A DNA stretch of 20,399 nt. Origin: Bipalium vagum (Eukaryota > Platyhelminthes > Tricladida > Geoplanidae). Shown one piece after another: positions 1 to 10,646 of the stretch. Below the pieces are notes generated by a model. The model made no database searches. It was not told the DNA's origin and saw only the letters and a list, made by a program, of their open reading frames with translations. The DNA lies in assembly GCA_037834085.1 (NCBI GenBank), contig JBBMKC010254152.1, positions 1 to 20,399 on the forward strand, given 5' to 3'. The stretch's first letter is position 1; each line of letters begins with the position of its first letter. Made by a program: the position numbers and the translations under genes.

Positions 1-50
1 ATTATTATCATCATTATTATTATTAATTAATTAAATTATTATTACTACTT
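1..50. repeat. Imperfect (ATT)n microsatellite
   Basis: ATT/ATC units interrupted by TAATTAAT-type runs at the left edge of the window. The array may extend outside it. Confidence 0.7.
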
Positions 51-166
51 AAACCACACATTGTTAATTTCTACGAAGATCCACTGAAAGCAGCCAATCT
101 TCATTGGAAATCCAAACAGCAATTTCAGCTATTCTTCATCTTATCAATATAGAACTGGGATTCTGA

Positions 167-289
167 AGATATCTTTCAATCAGTTTTAAATTCACTATCG
201 AACTGATCTATCATAATTTCGATGAAACTGATTGTGTTACTTTGACAGTGCGGAAAGACGTGAACGCTGGAAAAAATCTTTTTTCATAA
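167..289 (+). other. Unassigned open stretch of 40 codons in a less AT-rich island
   Basis: Between an in-frame TGA and TAA lies a 40-codon frame whose middle reads like normal protein (IYHNFDETDCVTLTVRKDVN). Base composition of about 60-450 is less extreme than the surroundings. There is no start codon and no convincing splice pair, and I do not recognise the family. A separate open frame precedes it on the same strand (about 53-157, containing VNFYEDPLKAANLHWKS). It could be a small exon, a decayed gene or chance. Confidence 0.2.
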
Positions 290-2262
290 TAGAATTTTTC
301 TGCTATTATTGACATTTTTCAGAAAACTTCGCCCGTTCCTTTATAATTTAACCTCTATATTTTCTTTACTAACTCAAATTCCATTTTAACAAGACCCAGG
401 ATTTGGTTAATGCTTCACTGCCATCATCACTATTTTTCTCCAAGCTGCCTTCAGAAATAGGGAATGTTAAAATTCTCCATTCAATTTATATTTGGTATTT
501 TATTTGATATTTATTACAATTATTAATATTTAATGTCCCTGTCGGATGTCTGAATATTTATATTATGTTATTATTTATTTGGTGTCAAATTACCGATGTC
601 CAAACCACTAAATGGCATTATTTATTTTGTAATTAGAGATTCGGCTTATTTTAGAATACATATTTGTCGTTAATAAGTTTTTCTTCGTTTTATTTTTTTT
701 AAACAAAATTGATTCTTTTTTATTAATATCAAGATAGCAGTGTCACTAGCCAAAATCTTTTTATTTGTTTTAATGCGAATGAATGAAAGAGGGAAGCAGA
801 AATAGTGGCCACTACGATAAATATATCACAAATAATAAATTATATCCAGACAAATGAGGGATAACTCAACAATTAAACAAACAATTCGTTAATTAAACTT
901 ATTTTTAAAGTTTTATATCATTATAATTTATTATTTAATATTTAATATTTAAATATTTTTTTAATTTATATTACATAAAAATTTTTTTAATATTTTTTTG
1001 TTAATTTAACTCGACTTAGTTATGATATTTAATTAAGATATTTCACTAATAATTTTTCATAATAAATAAACAAATAATTTTAAAAAATAATTAAAAAAAT
1101 ATTTATTACAAATAATTATAATTAAAAAATAACGGTAAATTTTTATGAAATATAATAAATTTCCACTTATTTAAATAAAAATGAAAATAAAGATTACTTT
1201 AAAAAATTAATTATTTAACTTTTAAATGTGAAATTAAAATTTAAATAAAAAATTCAAAAGAAATTTTTTTCCAAAAAATAACGTTTAATAAATTTTTAAT
1301 ATCCTTTTTAAAAAAAATGAAAGAAATAAAAATGAAATGAAATGCAAACATTGATTATTATAAATAATTAATCAGCAAGTTCAATTCCATATTGAGAAAT
1401 GAAGAGGGAAACCGTTTTACCCCTAAATGATAAGTGCAACCAAAATCCGCATATGAATTCAAAAAGGAACAATTAAGCTGTTGTACAAATGAACGATTTA
1501 TAAACGAGAGGATGGAAATAAATTATTATTTTATTTTTCTTTTGTGACTCAACCCAGGCTTTCCCAACAAGAAAATAGATTTTCCCTTGCCAAATGCAAA
1601 ATGACTTAAAATATTATTTAATATATAATTAAAATTCATATTGTACGTGTACAGGCGATATTTTGCTACTTTTCAATAACAAAATAAAACTGGAAAAATC
1701 GACAAGTCTAACCATCTGACAACTTCAATCAAAAAAGGAAAGTTAATAATTATTATAGATAATTTAATATAAATCATTATTTGAGAATCAGATTTTGCTG
1801 CATTCCTATTGGTCAATATTTCAGAAAATTGAAAATCAAATTTTATCGGAAAAATGAAACGACTCAAGATAAAGTTTTGAAAAAAATTGTTTTATATTAC
1901 ACATTAATTTATCAATAGCATTAGTTTTATTTTGGAATAACTTATTTTATATTATATAATTATATTGAATATTACTGTAATAATAATAAGTTATTGATCC
2001 TGAGTTTTGAAAATAATTGGGTATTTTTAATGCAGTATTAAAAGTAATTACTTTTCCCAAATAGAAAAAATCAAAATTTTTATAAAAGAAAGAATATTCT
2101 TTCAAAATTTCCCGAAAAACTTAAATCAAATCACTTTAATTTGACAAAGTTAACAGCAGACTTTTGAGTGGTATCAGATGTCAGATAATTATATAAATTG
2201 TAGAATTTCTATTAATATGGCGGCAGTCTTCTTTGATATCAACTGGTAAATTATTTTAATGA

Positions 2263-2303
2263 GAGATCAAATCCTACACTTATTACGTTCTATATTTGAT
2301 CTC
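2263..2303. repeat. Perfect 10-bp inverted repeat with 21-bp spacer
   Basis: GAGATCAAAT at 2263-2272 is repeated as its reverse complement ATTTGATCTC at 2294-2303. It contains G/C positions, so it is less trivial than the surrounding A/T palindromes, but no function is evident. Confidence 0.5.
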
Positions 2304-3378
2304 AATCTTTTGTTTTCAATCATTTTAATTTTTCGACTTGAACAGCAATTCATTTTGTTAATCTTCTCTCAGTCAATCTTCACGGTATTGTCTCAAGTAA
2401 ACTCTTAGTATTAATTTTATTTATCATCTTCTTATCTTGACCATTCTTGTTGATCTGATCATTTAGTTTTTCTTAGAACCAACAATTATAACATATTACT
2501 TGACAACGATTTGTTTAAGTTATATTCTTGTGTAGTCATTTAAAATAATAATATAAGATCAAGGCAATGATAATATATTTCACTAAATCCGATTACTTAG
2601 ACAAACTTTTCAAACATGGACCTTACTTATTTTTGAAAACTAAAATATTTACTTGTAAAAATTTACCAACATTTATTTAAAACATTTATTTAAATATTTA
2701 AAAAAATCTAACTTAATAATTTTTAAGAACTTTAAATTAAAATCATTCAATAATTGTTAATTTAGGCATGAATTTTTAAAAAAAATTCAAGTAAACTAAT
2801 TGTTCGAACCATTCTTATAGTTTATATGACAATTACTACTTTCAACTTTTGCGCATTTTGGTATAAATAGCAACAACCAAATCCAATTGTGTATTATTTA
2901 AGATGCATAATCATCACTTGTGAAATATAAACTAATGATATAAAAATATAAAAATAATGTTAATTTGTTAACGTAAAATATTTGACTTTATTCATCAAAA
3001 AATTATTGCTTTTAAAATTAATAATAAAAATAATAATTGATCATAATAATAATTTGATTAAATAATTGAAAGATATTTTATTATGCCTAATTCAATAAAA
3101 CGAATAATTTTTATTAGTATAAATATAAAAAATCATAAGGGCATAATTTACTATATATAAAAATGTTAGGTGTTTTTTTTTCATACATGAAACTTGTAAA
3201 TGGAAATAAATTAACAAAAAAAAATTGATAAAATATCTATTAAAGGTAAATAAATGAAGTAAAAAAAACTTAACTTTGAGTTTAGTTCTACATGTTAAAA
3301 AATAAGATTTAAACAAAATTAAATTCAGTATTCGAATATTTTTTAATTTACTTTCAAAACATGTAAGCATTTGAAATC

Positions 3379-3380
<2 letters not shown>

Positions 3381-3409
<29 letters not shown>

Positions 3410-3410
3410 T
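3381..3410. repeat. Perfect palindromic microsatellite (AAT)5(ATT)5
   Basis: Five AAT units abut five ATT units, giving a 30-bp perfect palindrome with no spacer. Such tracts can extrude as hairpins. It probably arose by inversion or fold-back within a microsatellite. Confidence 0.9.
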
Positions 3411-4136
3411 CCTCTTTGTGTTTAAATTTTCATTAGATTTATCTCAAAAAATTTTTTTTAGTTTTTGACTGAAAACTAAAACAAAATAATTTAACCTAAT
3501 TTTTTAAAATGAAAATTTTTGTTTTAACGAAAAATTTCTAAAATCTTTCAGTAAATCAATAATTTTAAAACAAACTATATTTCATTTGAAATCTTATAGA
3601 TAAAGTGGATATTTATTATTCATTAAATATGAATCATTTTTTTTATTAAATCTGTGAGAACAATGCAAAAATGATTTTTTTAATCAATAAAAATATTAGA
3701 TAATTATTTTTATCACTTTTTTAAAACATTCTTTTATCGTGATTTATTGATTATTAAAATATTACTATTATTAAATGCATATATTTAATCATGTAATCCT
3801 TCCAAATCAATAAAAATACATGAAAATCTAAAATTTGTTAACAATATATAAACAATTAAATATAATTTAAAAATTGATTTTTAAATAAAATAAAATTTTT
3901 TAATATAAAAGGAAATTTGAGAATTCAGACGATGTATTTCAATTGAACTGGTTAGAGTTCTTTAATTTTTAAAAAATTCTTTGAAATTTTATTATTCTTT
4001 GAAATTTATTTATTTATATTCAAACGACGAAAAAAAAAATTTAGAATTATAAAAACTTTTAACATTATTTTCCAATATATAAGACATGAACAAAATTAGG
4101 AACAGTCTTCTCGTTGATTATCAAACCTTTTCATTA

Positions 4137-4250
4137 TTGTACCTGAAGATAAACCAGGCGTTTTATTTTGATTAAAATTATATTTTTGCTTATTTCTTTA
4201 TAATCAGATAAAGGCCAAGTGTAAGGTTCACCACGACTCAATTCAAATAA
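4137..4250 (-). other. Unassigned open stretch of 38 codons, possible small exon
   Basis: A minus-strand frame open between two TAA codons begins LFELSRGEPYTWPLSDYKE, which is unlike the usual K/N/I/F noise of this window. It contains CTTCAG|GTACAA, a fair splice donor near its end (about 4143). A loose acceptor (TTTGAATTGAG) lies near its start. Its phase does not fit the phase-1 end proposed for ROBO exon B, so I do not assign it to that gene. No family recognised. Confidence 0.2.
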
Positions 4251-4259
4251 TTACAAACA

Positions 4260-5600
4260 ACAACCTTAAAGAACAGATAAATTTTAAAAACTTTGTTTGA
4301 ATTTATGAATATTTTTATAGAGAAAATGTCTCAAGTTTTCTTTCTTACTTGTTATTAATATTTTTAATAATGTTAATTGTCATAATTATATCCTTAATTA
4401 AAAGTTTAAACAATAATTAATAAATATTGTTAATTTCGATTTATAAGAAATCATTAAATTCAAACATTTATATCAAAAATCAATAAATGAGATAAAAAAA
4501 CATTGCAATAAACCCCAATAAGAAAATATCAAAAGTAATAAATGACTTTCAACTTATCAATCCACTTTAATTAATTATTAATTAACTTTATTAAAAAAAA
4601 CATTTACAAAGCCAAATGAAAAAATACTTTTTTAAAATTGAAAGAAAATATAAAAATATTAAACTTTATATTATAATTATAATATTTAAATTTTACATAA
4701 ACTTTTTACTTTTATTTGTAAATTTTTTTTAATATTAAAAAAAATATAAAAATATCTGAAACAAGCCACATAATATTTAAGACCCGTTTTTTAAATAAAT
4801 TTTTAAAACTGATAATAAAAATTATACAATGAATATAAAATGATAATTAATAAATTGTTTAAAATACATTTTTATATTCCGCTTTGATTTTATTACAAAA
4901 CTTGATTATTATTAATAATATTTTAAATAACGCATCTAATTAGAATAGAATATTTAATACTCAAATACTTTTTATGGATTGATTCTATCACTTATATAAC
5001 AAATTAGCAAAATAATAATAAAATATTTTGTAATAATATATTGATTTGAATATTACTAAAATCTTATTAATCTAAAAATCTAAGATATTTACCAATATTT
5101 TTTTATTACATTCCAAAGGAAAATGCATTGACGAAACAAGAATTAAAATTGTAAAATGAAACTAAAAATTTACATAATTAAATTCCCTCCAGTGAATTGA
5201 ATATTTTTGAAGCATAAAATATTTTAATATAGATTTTTATTTATTTGCAAAAATTGTTTAAATGGATTATTATTTGAAATGAACAATTTTTGCGATATGA
5301 TACAATGTTGAAAATGCAGCTCTTCTTTATATATGAAATTAATATGAATATATGACGGATTATAAATAAAAAGCTAAAAATGTATTTTCCTTTTTGCAAT
5401 TAGAGTTGAAATGATAATAACACCCCTAATTACTACCAATTTTTCTCACAAAGATTTTTGAATACATCACCTTTATCCAGAAGAATTTATAATCATATTA
5501 TTATTGTATAAATTAATAATTTCTGATTTCTATGAAACTATGATACTTTTCATCATAATGAACTATTTGTTTTATATTTCAATTATTTTTCTTCTGTATT
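4260..5600. other. AT-rich sequence, no gene seen
   Basis: Dominated by A/T runs and short TAAT/ATTA palindromes. Nothing codon-like, no tRNA-like boxes and no inverted-repeat pair with G/C content was noticed. Confidence 0.6.
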
Positions 5601-5669
5601 AATATTAGGTCATTTGATATATTGAAAAATGATCTGTGAAAACTAAGCAGTCGACAAACATCTATAAAT

Positions 5670-5908
5670 GAATCAATTATGTAAAGTAAACTACATTATG
5701 AAAGAGAAAAGACAGAATAAGTAAATCAAAATCATTCTTTTCCACGATAACGCGAGATAATACATTAAAAATCATGAAATTCATCATCAATCTCATAGAC
5801 CTTGCCATCACAGATTTCTATCTTTTCCGCGTAATGCTTAACCAAATGAAAGGCGTTATGTTTAATTTAGAGGAGAGCATTAAAGTGATTAATCAATTTC
5901 TGGATTAG
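5670..5908 (+). pseudogene. mariner transposase remnant (catalytic domain)
   Basis: Broken piece of a mariner (DD34D) transposase. One frame gives IMKEKRQNK and then ILFHDNAR, matching the mariner stretch around the second catalytic Asp (EKRP...HDNARPH). Another frame gives DLAITDFYLFRVMLNQMKGV and a following EESIKVINQFLD. These match the region of the third catalytic Asp (SPDLAPSDYHLFRSM) and the helix after it. At least one frameshift and several stops separate the parts, so it is inactive. No N-terminal DNA-binding region or inverted ends were found. A 184-bp tandem duplication starts 23 bp downstream. Confidence 0.75.
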
Positions 5909-5930
5909 AGGTTTCAACAAACTGGTGAAA

Positions 5931-6290
5931 AATAAAAGATTGACCTAAATAATAATGGAAATTACATTTTCGATTGATTATTCAACATTATTTGTAAATA
6001 AATTTCTTATATATATATATTATTCAAAACCATGAAAAATCAAGTTACAACCAAATAGTAATCAATCAATAATTAATTTATCAATTTAAAATAATTAATA
6101 TAATTAATTAATAAAATAAGAGAATGTCCTAAATAATAATGGAAATTACATTATCGATTGATTATTCAATATTATTTGTAAATGTTTTTTTTATAAATAT
6201 ATATTATTCAAAACCATGAAAAATCAAGTTACAACCCAATAGTAATCAATCAATATTTAATTTATCAATAAAAAAATAATTAATATTACT
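5931..6290. repeat. 184-bp tandem duplication, two copies
   Basis: Copy 1 (5931-6114) and copy 2 (6115-6290) share long identical blocks such as AATAATGGAAATTACATT and ATTATTCAAAACCATGAAAA. They differ by scattered changes, roughly one in ten bases, mostly in the central A/T run. The copies abut directly, which indicates a local duplication and not two insertions. No coding content. Confidence 0.9.
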
Positions 6291-8024
6291 TATCCATCCA
6301 TTTGAGTTTTGATATTTTTTAATTCAATTTGAGAAATTTTAATCTTTTTGAAATATTTTTACTAGTAGTATAATAATAAAGAATTTCACCAGTTAAAAAT
6401 GTCCTCATAGTTGATATATAAATATTAGCGTTTATCACGATGAAAGATTCCCTTTCTTTTTATTTGTTTAAAATAACACAATTATTCAGCTTGGTATTTA
6501 GTTAAGATGCAATTTTTTATTTTCACAGTTGTCAGTCAAATCTTGCGAGAATGTAGCAGAATAAAAGTGAGTGTCAGATCGAGTCAATATTCAACGATGC
6601 TGTGACGAGTGATCTAATTAATGAGCAAAAGATGACGTTTCAGATTATCATCCCTGTCAGAAAAATAAATTATAAACTTCAAATATTTAATTAATTAATA
6701 AAAACTATTATGTCGTTTCACTAAATTGACAGTATAAGATGAATTAAAATAATTAATCAAATAAGTCTAATTTAACTGATTTCCTCATCACAAGATCTTC
6801 AGCGAATGCAAATAGAACAAAAAATTATTTATTTATTTATTTATATTTTTTCTTACTTGTATAACTTATGAATCAAAGAAACCAGTCAAGATATTTTATC
6901 CAATTAACTTTATTATTCTGAAATGATATTTTGCTAAATACTAAACAGTTTATTTAATTATGACCGACGAATTATCAAGAACCTCATTTCCCTAATTATA
7001 TTCCATGGACATTGCGAATGTAATTAAGTTATGATATTTCTTTTAATAATATTTTCTATCACAATAAATTTATACTGTTCCTATAAACAGTGACTAACTT
7101 AGATCAATACGAGGTTTTCAAGATATTTCAAAGAAAAAGGGAATATAACTTAATAAATAATAGAAACAGATCCAATACACTGGTCGTTTATAATTGATCC
7201 CTTGTTACAATTCCAATACCATTCAATACCAAACAAGCCGAAGGAAACTGAACAAATATTTCCATTCTAAACATTTATATATTCTTAAATTGGTTAAAGA
7301 AATTATTTTCATTTTATCGTCAAAATGTAACAGAAAGAAGGAAAATAAAAAAATGATTTCAAAGACATCACATTTCGGCTTGACATTGTACGAGATTGAC
7401 TATTTCCCCAATAATAAGTAATCAAATGATCAAGGTATACTGGATTATGGAAATAGAAGTAATAAAAATCTGGATCATATTATTGTGAAATGCAACATTT
7501 TTTTACTATCGCTTTTTTGCATATTTGGGAGGAAATTGTGTTCAATTTATGAGTTTTATATAATTAGTTTTGTAATCAAACTTTAATATTTTTGAACATT
7601 AGAAAAACATTTCTAGATCAAAAAAATTCATTGTTTTAATTGTCAAAATTTAAGCAAAGTAGTCTTCCTGAAGGATACAGACCCTGTTGAAATTATATTA
7701 TGATTATATTTTAGCTTGTACAGTGAGATTTAAGTACGAGTAATAATTCTTCAGTCTTGAAAAAACGGAGAGTATTGGAGATGTTTGAGAATAACAAATC
7801 AATGAAATGAGTTTATGCAAATAAATGACATCATTGCTTTTGAAAATACCCAGCATCATTATTCATACTCTATCATTTACACAAATCATCGTTGAAGTAT
7901 TTATTCCAATCCAAATCAAGATTGACCAAAGAATGTGATTTAAATGCCTTAAGAACAAATCTGTTGAATACTCTATTTTGATAACTGGAAATCTGAATCA
8001 ATCGTATCGGGCCAAATCAGAACG
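6291..8024. other. Mixed AT-rich sequence, no gene seen
   Basis: Somewhat less AT-rich in patches (about 6530-6660, 7660-7950). A possible acceptor at about 6534 (TATTTTCACAG) followed by a GTGAGTG donor 38 bases on was considered, but the enclosed sequence is too short to judge. The 75-codon plus frame at 7194-7421 has no domain character. Confidence 0.5.
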
Positions 8025-8098
8025 ATTAGACTGGTTTTATTAATCCTTTCACTCACACAATATTCAATTTTTGTGTACAGATTGATTTACTTTTCAGG
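8025..8098 (-). mobile_element. Solo terminal fragment of the same mariner family as 8649-9158
   Basis: These 74 bases match 8648-8721 in the same orientation with six mismatches and no gaps. In the second copy the segment begins with TTAGGCTGGTG after a TA, which looks like a mariner inverted terminal repeat, and lies at the 3' end of a mariner transposase remnant. The match stops abruptly at TTTTCAGG. The rest of this copy is absent, so it is a broken end of another insertion or a partial duplication. Confidence 0.65.
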
Positions 8099-8647
8099 AT
8101 TACTTTGAAGAATTTGAATAAAACAAACCAATATAACATTCTGCAGTCAATGTAAGTATCTTTTTTTTACGATATGATCATATTTTACACCAACCCCTAT
8201 TCATTTTGGAAGTGATATTATTTGGTAACATTTCCGATTAAAAAATCCCAGCTATTGAATTCTGGGTTTTCCTGATTTTTTGAATATAAACATGAACACA
8301 GTGATGCTCACATAGATAATTTAAGCTGACAATTAGTTCAGAAAATTCATATTTCCATAACCTAACAAATTTTTCCGTAACAGTCACACAACATTTTTTT
8401 TCATGTCAGTTTTCGAAACGCTCTGAAGATATTTATTAATATTTTGTATTTTATTTATTTTCCTTTTGGAATTGAAATTAAGTTTTAGTGTTTATCATAA
8501 TATTGTTGCGAGTATTTTAGAATTTTAGACTTTTATAAAGTACCTTAATATTTAAAATATTTTTTTATTACATTTAAAATATCATCACATTTTAAAATTT
8601 TTATAAAAAAGCACATTATATTAATTTATTGAATATGTGCAATCTGT
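8099..8647. other. Sequence between the two 74-bp repeats, no gene seen
   Basis: No transposase-like reading was found on either strand. A GTAAGTATC donor-like string at 8152 follows 54 bases after the TTTTCAG of the repeat, which imitates a small exon. I do not accept it (see rejected items). Confidence 0.5.
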
Positions 8648-8648
8648 A

Positions 8649-9158
8649 TTAGGCTGGTGTTATTAATCCTTTCACTCACACAATATTCAGTTTTCGTGGA
8701 CAGATTGATTTATTTTTCAGGCTTTGGTTAAATAAAAAGTTTTCGTATTTTTAAGAAAAACTTACAGTCGATCTATTATTATCTACAATATATCAACCAT
8801 TTAAATAAATGACTTTTCACTATCTGGCATGTAATTTGAAAATTTCACCTTTCAAGATTTTTCGAGATTTATATCGATAAACTCCTCCAGGTGTTTTTGG
8901 AAGTCCTCTAAAAACCTGATATTTTTAACTAAGAGAATTCTGTAAGGATAAGGAATAAAAATCTGATGATGCCAGATCTGGTTAGTACGCTTGGTGGAAC
9001 AAAACATTCAATTCAAATTGTAATAACTTTTGTCTGGTCTGTAAAGAAACAGTCTCAAGTTATCTTGTTGAAAGATTACACCATATTTATTGCTCACTTC
9101 TATTCGCTTTTCTTCCATTGCTACCTTCAAATTATTGAGCTTCATATCGATTAAATAT
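8649..9158 (-). mobile_element. mariner element remnant, 3' half with transposase catalytic region
   Basis: On the minus strand from about 9150 the reading NNLKVAMEEKRIEVSNKYG, then VIFQQDNLRLF, matches the mariner region before and at the second catalytic Asp (usual form FHQDNARPH). Further on, ASSDFYSLSLQNSLS and LEDFQKHLEEF (different frames) match SPDLAPSDYHLFRSLQNSL and the helix after it. A 3' tail leads to an end at 8649, TTAGGCTGGTG preceded by TA, which resembles mariner inverted ends. At least two frame changes and several stops make it inactive. The N-terminal half and right end were not found. Confidence 0.75.
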
Positions 9159-9159
9159 G

Positions 9160-9938
9160 TATTTCTTATATTTTTAATGATTTAGACTTTCAATTCTTTT
9201 TATTTTATCTTGTTTATGTCAATACAAAAAAGACTTTACTTAACCCAATATTATTATTTTTCAAACAAATAATAAAATATTTAAAAATGTCTCAATTTTT
9301 TGAAATGGCTGCTAACAATTGTAATAAATTTATTTTTAAATTAATTTTTATTCTAAAGATTGTGTCAAATATATGTGATATAATACTTTCTTAAGTTTAA
9401 ATATAGTCTAATTTATTTTTGTGTTAAGAGGAAAAATAAAGAAGGTATATATATAATAAAAATAAAGGTTATAATAATAAATAATACAAAATAGAAAATG
9501 TGCACATCAAATTATATTTTAAAACAGTTTTAACTATTAATTAAAAGACTTGAACTGAAATTGAAATCATTTTTTTCAATTGTAATTACTTCTCTTTTAA
9601 TAACCAAATTAATTAACTCTTTATTCTTCAACACAATTGCAATTGAAAATCTGGCAAAATAACTTTCATATTTTATCCCCTTAAATAGTCTTATAAAATA
9701 TTATGAATAAGGATGGAATAAATAGAATAATCTGAATCGCGACGATTTCATTTTTATTCTCATTTTTCATAATATAATTTCTTTTTGAAAAGTTTTTTAT
9801 TAAAACCAAATTTATTAGAATTAAAATTATTAATATAAAATTTATTATATATGAAATGATGTTGTTATATTTTGATATTGTTTTTAATGTACAAAGAAGC
9901 AGTTATAACATACGTATATTAATTAAAATAAAATAATA
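9160..9938. other. AT-rich sequence, no gene seen
   Basis: A/T runs and short simple repeats between the mariner remnant and the Tc1-like element. No right-hand end for the mariner copy could be recognised here. Confidence 0.55.
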
Positions 9939-9940
9939 TA

Positions 9941-10484
9941 CAGTACCTGGCAATAAGTAATAAGCCACCAGAAATATTAAGCATTCATAATTTGTTTCAT
10001 TATGCTGTTCTTATTAATATACATTATACATAACATTTCATGGATTTTGTATCAATGAAGTATTATTATCAAATATTTTCATTTTAAAAAATGAGACATT
10101 ATCGGAAATTATCAGACGAAGTGCGTTTACGAGTCGTATTTATGGGCGAAAAAACCGAATTCCTGAAAGAGAAATTGCAAAGAAGTCGAGGAAATGTACA
10201 GGTAATTGTGAAGAAGTACAAGGCGACTGGCTCAGTGAAAGATATCCAGTAGACTGGGCGACCTAGAAAGACGACAAACCGTGAAGGTCGTCTTCTTGTC
10301 CGAACATCCCTACAGAATCGATAACTGATTGCCGCTGAAGTTTATGCATTCGAATGTAAAAATGTTGCTTTGTTATTTAAATAAATTTTTAAGATAAATC
10401 TTTGTTTTTTAAATAATAAAAATAACTTAGAATGAAAAAAATTATATTTGAGAAAGGTGGCTTATTACTTAGTGACAGGTATTG
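9941..10484 (+). mobile_element. Internally deleted Tc1-like DNA transposon with 29-bp inverted ends and TA target duplication
   Basis: The left end (9941-9969, CAGTACCTGG...AAGCCACC) and right end (10456-10484, reverse complement) match at 26 of 29 positions. TA flanks both ends (9939-9940, 10485-10486), the target duplication of the Tc1/mariner superfamily. Inside, a transposase fragment starts at ATG 10091. The element is 544 bp against about 1.6 kb for a full Tc1, so most of the transposase gene is gone and it could move only with help from another copy. It lies 41 bp downstream of the apparent stop after ROBO exon B. Confidence 0.92.
10091..10345 (+). pseudogene. Tc1-like transposase, N-terminal DNA-binding fragment
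   Basis: The reading from ATG 10091 gives MRHYRKLSDEVRLRVVFMG, a helix-turn-helix stretch containing RSRGNVQVIVKKYKATGSV, then TGRPRKTTNREGRLLVRTS and QNR. The GRPRKTT linker and the preceding VKKYKxTGS motif are hallmarks of the bipartite DNA-binding domain of Tc1 transposases. Two in-frame stops interrupt it, one before TGRP and one after QNR. The catalytic DDE domain is absent, removed by the internal deletion of the element. Confidence 0.88.
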
Positions 10485-10646
10485 TAAGTTGTAATGAATT
10501 TCAAGAAATCTTCTATTTCATATTTTATGACGTAAAGACCAAATAATGTCTCTTTAAACTTTTATATCCTTTTAACAATAAACAATAATTTAATAAATGT
10601 ATAAATATAAACATTATTTTCATATTATCAATCAAAAATAAATTAC

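Larger units (their letters stand above)
450..4130. other. AT-rich intergenic or intronic sequence, no gene seen
   Basis: Long A/T runs with only low-complexity open frames; the two longest (1673-1867 and 3092-3370, minus) are rich in F, I, L, K, N and Y and lack any domain pattern. A 10-bp inverted repeat (GAGATCAAAT, 2263-2272 with 2294-2303) and a palindromic AAT/ATT tract at 3381-3410 are the only structures noted. Confidence 0.6.

Noticed and set aside
1673-1867. Minus-strand 64-codon frame as a gene
   Set aside because: Low-complexity F/I/N/L composition typical of random A/T sequence, with no motif and no splice or start context.
3092-3370. Minus-strand 92-codon frame as a small membrane protein
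   Set aside because: The F/L/Y/I/K runs follow from poly-A/T tracts; hydrophobic look alone is not evidence here.
5931-6290. CRISPR-like or satellite array
   Set aside because: Only two long copies, abutting without spacers, in a eukaryotic genome; a simple tandem duplication explains it.
7194-7421. Plus-strand 75-codon frame as a gene
   Set aside because: K/N/I/S-rich with no recognisable domain; length is within chance for this composition.
8098-8151. A 54-base exon between the TTTTCAG of the first 74-bp repeat and a GTAAGTATC donor, with the second repeat marking an alternative exon
   Set aside because: The sequence after the two repeats is unrelated, only one frame of 17 codons is open, and the repeats are better explained as mariner ends.
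8966-9154. Plus-strand 62-codon frame
   Set aside because: It lies opposite the mariner transposase remnant, whose minus-strand motifs explain the base composition.
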